Assembly (NCBI RefSeq): GCF_024172185.1 | Contig: NZ_JAMZEC010000001.1 | Location: 6,107,001-6,171,000, forward strand | Reading direction: 5' to 3' | DNA from: Nonomuraea roseoviolacea subsp. carminata | Lineage (GTDB): Bacteria > Actinomycetota > Actinomycetes > Streptosporangiales > Streptosporangiaceae | DNA: 64,000 nucleotides | Shown: one piece after another, positions 16,911-25,770 of the stretch | Layout of the letters: each line of letters begins with the position of its first letter | Numbering within the stretch: position 1 is the stretch's first letter | Translations under genes and position numbers: made by a program | Notes under the pieces: model-generated | The model's input: the letters and a program-made list of their open reading frames with translations, nothing else | What the model was told of the DNA's origin: nothing | Databases searched by the model: none

Positions 16911-18160
16911 TGACCGAGGGCGTCGTGGCCGCCGGTGCGACCAACTGGGCCGGCAACGTGGCCTTCCGCGCGTCGGGCGTGCGGCGGCCGTCCTCGCTGG
17001 AGGAGCTGCGGCGGCTGGTCGCCTCCGGCGCCCGGGTGCGGGCGCTCGGCACCGGACACTCGTTCAACGACGTCGCCGACTCGCCGGGCGAGCTGGTCGC
17101 GCTCGATCGCATGCCGTACCTGGTGGAGATCGACAGTGGTGAGATCGGCAGGGGCGGGGACGGGCGGGCTCCCCGGGTGCGGGTGGGCGGCGGCGTGACC
17201 TACGCGCGCCTCGCGGCCGACCTGCACGCGCGCGGGTTAGCCCTGGCCGCCATGGCCTCGCTGCCGCACATCTCGGTGGCGGGGTCGGTGGCGACCGGCA
17301 CGCACGGCTCCGGCGACGGCAACCGCAGCCTCGCGGCCGCGGTCAGCGGGCTGGAGCTGGTCACGGCCGACGGCTCGCTCGTCACGCTGGAGCGCGGCGA
17401 CGAGGACTTCCCGGGCGCGGTCGTGGCGCTCGGGGCGCTCGGCGTCGTCACGGCGCTCACGCTCGACCTGGTGCCCGCCTTCGAGCTGCGCCAGTACGTC
17501 CGTGAGGACCTGCCGCGCGACGCCCCGTTCGACGAGGTCATGGCCGGCGGCTACAGCGTCAGCCAGTTCACCGACTGGAGCTCCACCCGGGTGTGGCTCA
17601 AGCGGCTCACCGAGCTGCCGGACGGCGACTGGCTCGGCACCCGGGCGGCCGGCGGCCCCCGCCACCCCGTGCCGGGCATGCCGGCCGGGAGCTGCACCGC
17701 GCAGCTCGGCGTGCCGGGGCCGTGGCACGAGCGGCTGCCGCACTTCCGCGCCGACGCGCCGCCGAGCGGGGCGGGCGACGAGCTGCAGTCGGAGTTCGCG
17801 ATGCCGCGGGAGCGGGCGGCCGAGGCGCTGGCCGCGCTGTACGCCGTGGGCGACGCGATCCGGCCCGCGCTGCTGATCTCGGAGGTGCGCACGGTCGCGG
17901 CCGACGACCTGTGGCTGAGCCCGTTCCACGGCCGCGACAGCGTCGCCGTCCACTTCACCTGGGTCAAGGACCCGGCCGCGGTGCTCCCTGCCCTGCGGCT
18001 GGTGGAGGAGACGCTGGCGCCCTTCGACCCCCGGCCGCACTGGGGCAAGCTGTTCACCCGGTGGCCGGAGCCGTCCGAGCGGTTCGCGGCGCTGGTGCGC
18101 GCCTACGACCCGGCGGGCACGTTCGGCAACGACTTCCTGCGGCGCGTCACGGGGGAGTGA
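16910..18160 (+). CDS. Alditol oxidase (AldO/xylitol oxidase-like FAD enzyme)
   Basis: A 416-aa flavoenzyme of the VAO/D-arabinono-1,4-lactone oxidase superfamily, nearly the length of Streptomyces AldO (418). The covalent FAD site is visible as His50 in LGTGHSFND, and catalytic-region segments match AldO: ISVAGSVATGTHGSG, ISEVRTVAADDLWLSP (Glu and Arg), HFTWVKD and RPHWGKLFT (Lys). AldO oxidises the terminal hydroxyl of alditols such as xylitol and sorbitol to the aldose, producing hydrogen peroxide. The start ATG overlaps the araA stop, so it is co-translated. In this context it may convert an arabinitol to arabinose for AraA; that substrate is inference. Confidence 0.88.
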   Translation: MTEGVVAAGATNWAGNVAFRASGVRRPSSLEELRRLVASGARVRALGTGHSFNDVADSPGELVALDRMPYLVEIDSGEIGRGGDGRAPRVRVGGGVTYARLAADLHARGLALAAMASLPHISVAGSVATGTHGSGDGNRSLAAAVSGLELVTADGSLVTLERGDEDFPGAVVALGALGVVTALTLDLVPAFELRQYVREDLPRDAPFDEVMAGGYSVSQFTDWSSTRVWLKRLTELPDGDWLGTRAAGGPRHPVPGMPAGSCTAQLGVPGPWHERLPHFRADAPPSGAGDELQSEFAMPRERAAEALAALYAVGDAIRPALLISEVRTVAADDLWLSPFHGRDSVAVHFTWVKDPAAVLPALRLVEETLAPFDPRPHWGKLFTRWPEPSERFAALVRAYDPAGTFGNDFLRRVTGE

Positions 18161-18218
18161 GCCCGCCCGCCGGTCGTACCTGACAGGAGCTGACAGGTAA
18201 GACCGGCATCCTGGACCC

Positions 18219-18611
18219 ATGACCGCTCACGGAACCTTCGAGATCGACAGCGTGACCCCCGAGCCGCCCTTCTCCGAGGGCGACGGCGTCTCGCTCGGCC
18301 GGATCACGCTGACCAAGACCTTCCACGGCGACCTCGACGCCACCTCGGTGGTGACCATGCTCGCCACCACGACCGCGATCGAGGACTCCCGCTCGTACGT
18401 GGCGGTCGAGCGAATCGAGGGCGTCCTCGACGGGCGCAAGGGCGGTTTCGTCGTCCAGCACGTCGCGACCAGCGACCGGGGTGAGACGTCGCTGCGCGTC
18501 ACCGTCGCCCCCGACTCCGGCACGGGCGAGCTGCGCGGCATCCGCGGCGAGCTGGAGATCCACATCGCGCCTGACGGCTCCCACTCCTACACCTTCGACT
18601 ACAGCCTCTGA
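18219..18611 (+). CDS. DUF3224 domain protein
   Basis: A 130-aa small cytoplasmic protein predicted as a single beta-rich domain, with no signal or membrane segment. The pattern GTFEIDSVTPEPP...GRITLTKTFHGDL and the C-terminal GELRGIRGELEIHIAPDGSHSYTFDYSL are typical of the DUF3224 (allene-oxide-cyclase-barrel-like) family found widely in actinomycetes. Function is unknown. It stands 58 bp after the alditol oxidase and converges with the GlxA-type regulator, overlapping it by 13 bp at the 3' ends. Confidence 0.82.
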   Translation: MTAHGTFEIDSVTPEPPFSEGDGVSLGRITLTKTFHGDLDATSVVTMLATTTAIEDSRSYVAVERIEGVLDGRKGGFVVQHVATSDRGETSLRVTVAPDSGTGELRGIRGELEIHIAPDGSHSYTFDYSL

Positions 18612-19630
18612 CGCGGTCTCCCCGAGTCCGGTGAGGTGCCCGCGGAGGCGCCCCGGGTGGTGAAGGCGCGGCGGTAGGCCGACGGGGACGTCCGCATCGT
18701 GCGCGCGAAGTGCTGACGGAACGTCACCGGGCTGTCGAACCCCACCGCGGCCCCGATCTCCTCCACGGGCGCGGCCGTGCCCTCCAGCATGGGCAGGCTG
18801 GCCGCCACCCGCTGCGAGATCACCCATCGGAGCGGGGTCGTGCCGGTGCGCCGGCGGAAGTGCCGCAGGAACGAGCGCTCCGACATGTGGGCCACCCGCG
18901 CCAGGTCGGCCACGGTGATCGGCCGCGCCAGGTCGGCCAGGGCCCACTCCATCGCCCGGGCCACCGCGTCGTCGTCCTCGACCGGCGGCACGGGCGACTC
19001 GATGAACTGGGCCTGCCCGCCCTCCCGGTGCGGCGCGATGACGAGACGGCGCGCCACCGCGTTGGCGATGCCGGGGCCGTGGTCGGCGCGGACGAGATGG
19101 AGCAGCAGGTCGAGCCCGGCCGCGCTGCCGGCGCTGGTCAGCACGTCCCCGGCGTCCACGTACAGGACCGAGGCGTTGACCCGCACCTGGGGGAAGCGGC
19201 GCTGGAGCAGGTCGGTGTACTTCCAGTGGGTGGTCGCCTCGCGCCCGTCGAGCAGGCCGGCCGCCGCCAGAGCGAACGCGCCCGAGCAGATCGACACCAC
19301 GCGCGCCCCGCGCTCGTGGGCCCGCCGCAGCGCCGCGAGCAGCCCCGCGGACTCCGGCCCGCGCACGTCGGGCACGCCGGGCACGATCACCGTGCCCGCC
19401 TCGGCCAGCACGTCGAGCCCGTGCTCCGCCTGGAGCGTGAACCCGCCCACCGCGCGCAGCGGGCGCGTCGTCTCGGCGCAGACCCGCAGGTCGTACCAGG
19501 GAACTCCGAGCTCCGGCCGCGGCAACCCGAAGATCTCCACGACGCAGCCGAGCTCGAACGGCCCCATCCCGTCGAACGCGAGCACCGCGACCGTCGGCAA
19601 TGGAGGCGTCAGCGAGATCGGGATCGCCAT
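18599..19630 (-). CDS. GlxA-family regulator (DJ-1/PfpI domain plus AraC helix-turn-helix)
   Basis: A 343-aa protein. Residues about 12-190 form a DJ-1/PfpI-like domain with the nucleophile-elbow region VVSICSGAFALAAAGLLDG and the THWKYTDLL motif common in this group. The C-terminal 120 residues carry two AraC helix-turn-helix units (ITVADLARVAHMSERSFLRH and APVEEIGAAVGFDSPVTFRQ). It diverges from the type III polyketide synthase with only 42 bp between starts, so control of that gene is plausible. A paralogue with the same layout lies at 45109-46071. Effector unknown. Confidence 0.9.
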   Translation of the reverse strand: MAIPISLTPPLPTVAVLAFDGMGPFELGCVVEIFGLPRPELGVPWYDLRVCAETTRPLRAVGGFTLQAEHGLDVLAEAGTVIVPGVPDVRGPESAGLLAALRRAHERGARVVSICSGAFALAAAGLLDGREATTHWKYTDLLQRRFPQVRVNASVLYVDAGDVLTSAGSAAGLDLLLHLVRADHGPGIANAVARRLVIAPHREGGQAQFIESPVPPVEDDDAVARAMEWALADLARPITVADLARVAHMSERSFLRHFRRRTGTTPLRWVISQRVAASLPMLEGTAAPVEEIGAAVGFDSPVTFRQHFARTMRTSPSAYRRAFTTRGASAGTSPDSGRPRQRL

Positions 19631-19672
19631 GGGCGCATGTTAGCCCGCCTCTCAAAGCGGGAGAAACAGGAC

Positions 19673-20692
19673 ATGCACATATCGGGGGTACACACCGTTC
19701 TGCCTGATCACCGCTACGAGCAGGCGGAGATCATCGAGGCGTTCTCCCGGTTGACCGAGGCCGACCGGGATCTCCTGGAACACTTCCGCGCCGCAACCGG
19801 CGTCCGGGGCCGCAACCTCGCGCTGGCGCTGGAGGACTACGGGAAGCTCGACTCCTTCACCCGCGCCAACGAGGCGTACGCCGAGATCGCGCTCGACCTC
19901 GCCGAGCGGGCCGTCCTCGGCGCCCTCGCCAAGGCGGACGTGCCGCCGGAGAAAGTGGACCACCTGATGTTCTGCTCCAGCACGGGCCTCGCGACCCCGT
20001 CGCTGGACGCCCGGCTGGCCCAGCGCGCCGGACTGCGCGACGACGTCAGACGCGTGCCGGTGTTCGGGCTCGGCTGCGCGGCCGGCGCGGCGGGCCTGGC
20101 CCGGCTCAACGACTACCTGCGCGGCTGGCCCGCCCACGTCGCGCTGCTCGTCTGCGCCGAGCTGTGCTCGCTCACCCTCCAGCGCGACGACACCTCCGTC
20201 GCCGGCGCCCTGGCCGGCACGCTGTTCGGGGACGGCGCGGCGGCGGTCGTGGCCACCGGGCGCGGGCCGGGACCCGAGGTGGTGGCCACGCGCAGCAAGC
20301 TGTACCCCGGCACCGGGCACCTCATGGGGTGGGAGATCGGCCGGCACGGGTTCCGCGTCGTGCTGGACCCCGGGCTGATCGGCTTCGTCGAGCAGGTGGT
20401 CGGCGGCGACGTCAGGACGTTCCTCGCCGACTACGGCCTGACCCCCGACCAGGTCGGCACCTGGATCTGCCATCCCGGCGGTCCCAAGGTCATCGACACG
20501 ATCGCGGGCGTGCTGGGACTGCCCGCGTCGGTGTTCGCGGTGACCCTGGAGTCCATGCGGGAGCACGGCAACCTGTCGTCGGTGTCGGTGCTGCACGTGC
20601 TCCAGCGCACGCGCGGCCGTCCCGGTCAGCCGGGGCTGCTGCTCGCGCTCGGGCCGGGCTTCTCGGCCGAGCTCGTCCTGCTGCACTGGTGA
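19673..20692 (+). CDS. Type III polyketide synthase (chalcone/stilbene synthase-like)
   Basis: A 339-aa homodimeric-type condensing enzyme using CoA thioesters directly. The catalytic triad is in place: Cys135 in FGLGCAAGAAGL, His267 in WICHPGGPK and Asn300 in REHGNLSS. The C-terminal GPGFSAELVLLHW is the family GPG loop. The ATG at 19673 is preceded by GGGAG and begins the conserved N-terminus; the longer upstream frame would run through the divergent regulator gene. No methyltransferase, oxygenase or ketoreductase gene adjoins it, so the product cannot be deduced. Regulation by the divergent GlxA-type protein is inferred. Confidence 0.92.
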   Translation: MHISGVHTVLPDHRYEQAEIIEAFSRLTEADRDLLEHFRAATGVRGRNLALALEDYGKLDSFTRANEAYAEIALDLAERAVLGALAKADVPPEKVDHLMFCSSTGLATPSLDARLAQRAGLRDDVRRVPVFGLGCAAGAAGLARLNDYLRGWPAHVALLVCAELCSLTLQRDDTSVAGALAGTLFGDGAAAVVATGRGPGPEVVATRSKLYPGTGHLMGWEIGRHGFRVVLDPGLIGFVEQVVGGDVRTFLADYGLTPDQVGTWICHPGGPKVIDTIAGVLGLPASVFAVTLESMREHGNLSSVSVLHVLQRTRGRPGQPGLLLALGPGFSAELVLLHW

Positions 20693-20732
20693 GGGCGGCC
20701 CGGGAACCCGCCGAGGTCTCGGCCCACCGGGG

Positions 20733-22355
20733 TCACGTCAGTTCCACGAAGACGGGGTTGGTGTAGCACCAGAGGTCGCTCCAGGGGCTCTCGTTGCGAC
20801 CGGTGTCCGCCGCCGGCTCCATCCCGCCCGGAGCGCTGCGCCTGCCGTCGGTGCCGCGCAGCCGGAAGTAGAACGGTTCGCGCACGTCGCGGAACCTGTA
20901 GTGGAACTCGGCGACCCGGCCCCTGCCCCGCGGCGTGAACGACTCGACCACCTGTACGTCCGGGGCGGTGAAGACGTCGGGGTCGGCGGCCGGCCCGGTG
21001 ATCGCGCCGCGGATCAGGTCCAGGCGGGCGAGCCGGGGGATCTCCTCGTTGGCGTTGGGCCGGCCGGCCAGGTCGACGGAGACGGTGAGGGTGACGGTGT
21101 CGCCGCGCCGCACCGACAGCCGCCCGCCGAGCGTCGCCGGGGCGTTGCCGGGGGCGTGCGCGTCGACGTGCAGCCCGTCGACGAGGCCGCCCATCGACAC
21201 CCAGGAACGCCCGGCCTTGATGGCCTCCATGACCGCGCCGTAGCTGCGCGAGGTCGCCCCCACGACCGTGCGGCTGAACTGGCCGGGCCAGAAGTCGGCG
21301 TGCCGCTGCGGGACGCCTCCGTCGACGGGGTCGGGGTATCTGCCGTGCTGGTCGTACCAGTCGGCGGGCCGGGAGGGCTCGACAGTCGTGTCACCGTTGT
21401 AGAAGTGGCCGTCGGAGTTGGCGGTGATCCACCAGCCCTTGCCCTCGGCGAGCAGCGAGTCCCACATGCCGCCCAGGATCCCGGTCATCGAGTCGAAGCC
21501 GCCGTAGGTCGGATAGTGCTCCGGCCTCCAGCCGGGCCAGGAGCTCGCGTCGGCGGTGTTGTTGAAGTCGCCGCGGGCCCTGGGCTCGTTCTGGGCGCCG
21601 GGCGCGCCCTCCATGCCGACCGCGATGTCCGGCGCCTTGTCGCGGTAGGCGCGCAGGTCGCGCGGGGCGTACCTGCCGCGCCGCATCACATGGTTGATCA
21701 GGAACAGCGCCGAGCTCGCCGCGCCGGTGCGCAGCGCGGTGTCGAGCCAGGCGAGCGCCTCCAGCGCCTTGGCCTCGTTCTCCGGGCTGCTCGCGCCGGT
21801 GCCGTTGATCCGCGAGTCGAAGAGCCGCTCGAACGCGCGCAGCAACTGGATCTCGTCGCGAGCGCCGTCGAAGAAGACCGTGGCGTGCTCGCCCCCGGGA
21901 ACGTTCCATTCCAGCCCCTGCCACAGCAGCAGCTCGGGGTGCTTGGCCCGGGAGACGACGATGTCGGCGTAGGTGGCCTCGACCGCGAACTTCTCATGAG
22001 CGGCGTGCCCGTGGTCGGTGATGACCAGCCAGTCCAGGCCGTGCCGCAGAGCGCCCGCGGCCTGCTGCTCGATGGTGTACATGCCGTCGTAGCTGTACTG
22101 CGTGTGGACATGGTGGTCGCCGGCCATCCAGTGGAGCGCGCGGGAGCCTCCGGCGCCGGTGGCGGCGGCGGGACGCGCGGCCAGCCCGCCCAGGGCGGTC
22201 ACGCCGAGGGCGCCGATGCCGAGCAGGCCGCTGTTCAGCAGGAAGCGGCGCCGGCTGAGGTCGGCGGGTGACAGCTCCTTCTCCGGGACGGACAGGTCGG
22301 CGAACGCGGCCGTTCCTTCCGGGGCGCTGGAGGGGTGTGCAGGGGTACGGCACAT
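20733..22355 (-). CDS. Exported PHP-domain metal-dependent phosphoesterase-like protein
   Basis: A 540-aa protein with a Tat signal: twin-arginine motif SRRRFLL at residues 34-40, hydrophobic stretch GIGALGVTALGG and an Ala-rich cleavage area near residue 66. Directly after it come PHP-type metal ligands: DHHVHTQYSYDG (His82, His84), LVITDHGHAAHEKF and, further on, ANSDGHFYNG. PHP domains bind two or three metal ions and hydrolyse phosphoesters, but the substrate here is unknown. Tat export fits a protein folded around metal before secretion. An AAAGG ribosome site lies 10 nt before the ATG. It stands alone, with a 281-bp gap to the divergent peptidase gene. Confidence 0.87.
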   Translation of the reverse strand: MCRTPAHPSSAPEGTAAFADLSVPEKELSPADLSRRRFLLNSGLLGIGALGVTALGGLAARPAAATGAGGSRALHWMAGDHHVHTQYSYDGMYTIEQQAAGALRHGLDWLVITDHGHAAHEKFAVEATYADIVVSRAKHPELLLWQGLEWNVPGGEHATVFFDGARDEIQLLRAFERLFDSRINGTGASSPENEAKALEALAWLDTALRTGAASSALFLINHVMRRGRYAPRDLRAYRDKAPDIAVGMEGAPGAQNEPRARGDFNNTADASSWPGWRPEHYPTYGGFDSMTGILGGMWDSLLAEGKGWWITANSDGHFYNGDTTVEPSRPADWYDQHGRYPDPVDGGVPQRHADFWPGQFSRTVVGATSRSYGAVMEAIKAGRSWVSMGGLVDGLHVDAHAPGNAPATLGGRLSVRRGDTVTLTVSVDLAGRPNANEEIPRLARLDLIRGAITGPAADPDVFTAPDVQVVESFTPRGRGRVAEFHYRFRDVREPFYFRLRGTDGRRSAPGGMEPAADTGRNESPWSDLWCYTNPVFVELT

Positions 22356-22636
22356 GGGTCATACCTTTCGTCTGGACCACCTGGTGCGTCGTTCTCGAGG
22401 TCGCCCATGAGCTTGCGCACGACATGTGTGTGGGGGCCGGGCGGGATGATCCCGCGGCCGGGCGTCACGCTCGCAGAGAGGTGTGACGGCTTCCAGAGGG
22501 AGACGGTGAACGCTGGGGGAGTTCTTTCGGAACGGGAGGAGATCCGCTCAGGTGATGTCGCGACGGCACAAGATTCCGCCCGCTCTTTGTCGTCCACGAC
22601 GAAGAGGGCCGCGGCGGCCTCGCCTAGCGTTCGGTC

Positions 22637-24484
22637 ATGCGCCGCCTCTCCCTCGACGACCTGTACGGCCTGGCCGTACCCGGTGATCCGCAGCTGCGTC
22701 CTGACGGATCCGCGGTCGCCTACACCCTGACGACCGCGGATCGGGAAACCGACGCCAACGTGACAGAGATCTGGCTGGCCGCCCCCGGCGCCGCCCCGCG
22801 CAGGCTGGCGGTCGGCGCGGCCCCCCGCTGGTCACCCGACGGCCGCACCCTCGCCTACCTGCGCCCGGCCGGGGGGCCGCCGCAGATCCACCTGCTGCCC
22901 ATGGACGGCGGCGAGCCGCGCGTCCTCACCTCGGCGCCGCTCGGCGCCGGCCCGCCCGTCTGGTCGCCCGACGGCACCCGCATCGCCTATGCCGGGCCGT
23001 CCGGTGAGGTGGACGAGAACGCGCCGATCGTCATCGACACCCTGGAGTACAAGGCCGACGGCGCCGGGCTGCTGCGCGGCCTGACCACGCACCTGTTCGT
23101 CGTCGGCGTCGAGGACGGCGTCGCGGTGCAGGTGACCTCGGGCGACTTCCACGCCGGCGCGCCGGCCTGGGCCCCGGACGGTGACCTGCTGGCGTTCACC
23201 GCCGGCATGGACGCCGACCGCGACCTGGACATCTGCGGCGGCCTCTACCTGGTCAAGGCCGAACAGGACGGCGCACTCGAACGCGCGGGCGGCACCGGCG
23301 TGATCTGCTCGGGCGTCTGGTGGCTGGGCGGCCGCTGGGTCGTGGCCGGTCACCGCGAGGTGCCCGAGGGCCACACCCGCCTGTTCGCCCTGGAAGGGGA
23401 TGACTTCGCCGAGATCGAGACCGGCCTCGACCGCAACGTGATGATCGGCGGGCCCGGCTACCCAGGGGCGGCGCCCACGCTGAACGGCGACGACCTGCTG
23501 TTCTGCGTCCGCGACCGTGGATTCACCCACCTGTACCGGCTGCCGCCCGGTGGCGTCGCCGTGCGGGTCCTCCCCGGCGACCAGAACGTGTCCGGCGTCA
23601 GCGTGGCCCGCGGCCACGTCGCCCACGTCGCCTCCACCGCGCGCAGCGCGGGCGACGTCTACCTCGACGGCGACGCGCTCACCGACCACGCCCCCGAGGG
23701 CGTCGAGCTGTTCCGGGCGCGCAGCCGTACCTTCACCGCCCCCGACGGCACGCCGGTCGAGGCGTTCGTGCTGCGCGACGAGACGCTCACCGAGCCCGGC
23801 CCGCTGCTGCTGGACATCCACGGCGGCCCGCACAACGCCTGGGCGCCCGTCTTCGACGGCGTCCACCTCTACCACCAGGTCCTCGCCGCCCGGGGCTGGA
23901 CCGTGCTGACGGTGAACCCGCGGGCCAGCGACGGGTACGGCGAGGCGTTCTACACCGCCACGGCCGGCGCCTGGGGCCTCTCGGACGAGGGCGACTTCCT
24001 CGCCCCGCTCGACGCCCTGATCGAGGAGGGCGTCGCCGACCCCGCCAGGCTGGCGGTCACCGGCTACAGCTACGGCGGGTACATGACCTGCTGGCTCACC
24101 GGCAGGACCGCCCGCTTCGCCGCGGCCGTCCCGGGCGGGGTCGTCGTCGACCTGCGCAGCATGGCCGGGACCGCCGACCTCGGCCACTTCCTCTCCAAGC
24201 ACGAGGTCCGCGGGGAGTTCGAAGAGCAGTCGCCGATCACCCACGTCGGCGGGGTCGTCACCCCGACCCTGATCCTGCACGGCGACGCGGACGACCGCTG
24301 CCCCATCGGCCAGGCGGAGCAGTGGTTCCAGGCACTGCGCGAGCGCCGGGTGCCGGTCCGCCTGGTCCGGTATCCCGGTGGCTCACACCTGTTCGTCCTC
24401 GACGGGCGCCCCTCACACCGCTTCGACTACAACGAAAGGATCCTCGCGTGGCTGATGCACTGGGTCAGCGGCTCGCCGAACTGA
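22637..24484 (+). CDS. S9 family peptidase (prolyl oligopeptidase/acylaminoacyl peptidase-like)
   Basis: A 615-aa cytoplasmic serine peptidase without signal peptide. The N-terminal two thirds is a WD40-like (PD40) propeller with repeated W-S-P-D-G elements (RWSPDGRTLAYLRP, VWSPDGTRIAYAGP, AWAPDGDLLAFTAG). The C-terminal alpha/beta-hydrolase domain has catalytic Ser478 in GYSYGGYM, the probable Asp in HGDADDRCPIGQ (around residue 550) and His in GGSHLFV (around residue 583). It overlaps the following beta-lactamase-fold gene by 37 bp and heads a three-gene hydrolase operon. These enzymes cleave short peptides; a role in peptide scavenging or D-amino-acid peptide turnover is only inference. 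Confidence 0.91.
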   Translation: MRRLSLDDLYGLAVPGDPQLRPDGSAVAYTLTTADRETDANVTEIWLAAPGAAPRRLAVGAAPRWSPDGRTLAYLRPAGGPPQIHLLPMDGGEPRVLTSAPLGAGPPVWSPDGTRIAYAGPSGEVDENAPIVIDTLEYKADGAGLLRGLTTHLFVVGVEDGVAVQVTSGDFHAGAPAWAPDGDLLAFTAGMDADRDLDICGGLYLVKAEQDGALERAGGTGVICSGVWWLGGRWVVAGHREVPEGHTRLFALEGDDFAEIETGLDRNVMIGGPGYPGAAPTLNGDDLLFCVRDRGFTHLYRLPPGGVAVRVLPGDQNVSGVSVARGHVAHVASTARSAGDVYLDGDALTDHAPEGVELFRARSRTFTAPDGTPVEAFVLRDETLTEPGPLLLDIHGGPHNAWAPVFDGVHLYHQVLAARGWTVLTVNPRASDGYGEAFYTATAGAWGLSDEGDFLAPLDALIEEGVADPARLAVTGYSYGGYMTCWLTGRTARFAAAVPGGVVVDLRSMAGTADLGHFLSKHEVRGEFEEQSPITHVGGVVTPTLILHGDADDRCPIGQAEQWFQALRERRVPVRLVRYPGGSHLFVLDGRPSHRFDYNERILAWLMHWVSGSPN

Positions 24485-25761
24485 TCGACACGTACGAGGT
24501 CCCGGGCGCGGCGCTCGCCTACCTGCACAAGGGGGAGCTGCACGAGTTCGCCGCGGGCGTGCTCAACGCCGACACCGGCGTCGAGGCGACGCCGGACTCC
24601 CTGTTCCAGATCGGCTCGATCACCAAGGTGTGGACGGCCACCCTGCTCATGCAGCAGGTGGAGCGCGGCCGGCTGACCCTGGACACCCCCGTCGCCGAGC
24701 TGCTGCCCGGCTTCCGGGTCGCCGACGCCGAGGTGTCCAGGACCGTCACGGTCAGGCACCTGCTGTCGCACACCAGCGGCATCGACGGCGACCTTTTCCT
24801 CGACACCGGCCGCGGCGACGACTGCATCAAGAAGTACGTCGAGGCCTGCGCCGGCCTGGCGCAGAACCACCCGCTCGGCGCCACCCAGTCCTACTGCAAC
24901 TCCGGCTTCGTCATCGCCGGTCGCATCCTGGAGGTGCTGGAGGGCAGGACCTGGGACGCGGTGCTGCGCGAGAACATCTGCGGGCCGCTCGGCCTGACCC
25001 ATACCTGGACGCTGCCGGAGGACGTGCTGCGCTTCCGCGCCGCGCACGGCCACGTCGAGGACGGCAGGGCGGCTCCGGTGTGGGGTCTCATGCGCTCGTG
25101 CGGTCCGGCCGGCCTCATCTGCGCCCGTCCGCGCGACGTGGTCGCCTTCGGACGCGCCCACTTCGAGGGCGGCCTGCTCGACGACCCGCGGGCGATGTGG
25201 GAGCCGCAGGTCGACATCCCCAACCCGCACACCCTGGGCAGGCACTGGGGCATCGGCTGGATCATCGACGAGTGGTCGGGCCGCCGCGTCCTCTCGCACG
25301 GCGGCAACACCATCGGCCAGCACGCCATGCTCTGGGCCGTCCCCGACACCGGCACCGTCGCGTGCGTGACCACCAACGGCGGCCACAGCGGTGCCTTCAC
25401 CCACGCCCTGGCCACCGAGCTGTTCGCCGAGCTCGACGGCCTGACCGTGCCGCCGGTGCTCGGTCCGCCCGAGACCCCCGTGCACGTGGACGTCGAGCGC
25501 TACGCCGGCGTCTACGAGCGGGTCGGCTCCCGCATGACCGCCGGCGTCCACGACGGCACGCTCAGACTGCGCATCGAGGCGACGGGCCCGCTCGCCGCCC
25601 TGGAGGAGCCGTTCGACCTCGACCTCGTCGCGGTCGACGAGGTCACCTTCGTCGGCCGCCGCGAGGGCGACCCCGACTGGGTGTCGGGCGTGTTCTACCA
25701 GCTCGACGACGGCTCGCCCTACCTCCACCTCGGTGTCCGCGCCACCCCCAAGATCGCCTGA
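24448..25761 (+). CDS. Serine beta-lactamase-fold hydrolase (class C/esterase B-like), paralogue 1
   Basis: A 437-aa protein with the three active-site motifs of the penicillin-binding/class C beta-lactamase fold: Ser57-Ile-Thr-Lys60 (GSITKVWTATL), Tyr149-Cys-Asn151 (SYCNSGF) and a His-Gly-Gly box (LSHGGNTIG). No signal peptide is seen, so it is cytoplasmic and more likely an esterase, D-aminopeptidase or amidase than a resistance enzyme. The GTG at 24448 is preferred over upstream starts because AAAGGA lies 7 nt before it; this places the start inside the S9 peptidase gene. A C-terminal beta-barrel-like extension begins near VHVDVERYAGVYERVGSR. A paralogue follows after 9 bp. Confidence 0.88.
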   Translation: MADALGQRLAELIDTYEVPGAALAYLHKGELHEFAAGVLNADTGVEATPDSLFQIGSITKVWTATLLMQQVERGRLTLDTPVAELLPGFRVADAEVSRTVTVRHLLSHTSGIDGDLFLDTGRGDDCIKKYVEACAGLAQNHPLGATQSYCNSGFVIAGRILEVLEGRTWDAVLRENICGPLGLTHTWTLPEDVLRFRAAHGHVEDGRAAPVWGLMRSCGPAGLICARPRDVVAFGRAHFEGGLLDDPRAMWEPQVDIPNPHTLGRHWGIGWIIDEWSGRRVLSHGGNTIGQHAMLWAVPDTGTVACVTTNGGHSGAFTHALATELFAELDGLTVPPVLGPPETPVHVDVERYAGVYERVGSRMTAGVHDGTLRLRIEATGPLAALEEPFDLDLVAVDEVTFVGRREGDPDWVSGVFYQLDDGSPYLHLGVRATPKIA

Positions 25762-25770
25762 GGCAGTCGA

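Noticed and set aside
15434..18160. A 908-codon frame joining the araA region and the oxidase
   Set aside because: Its first part is out of frame with AraA and looks non-native. The real oxidase start is ATG 16910.
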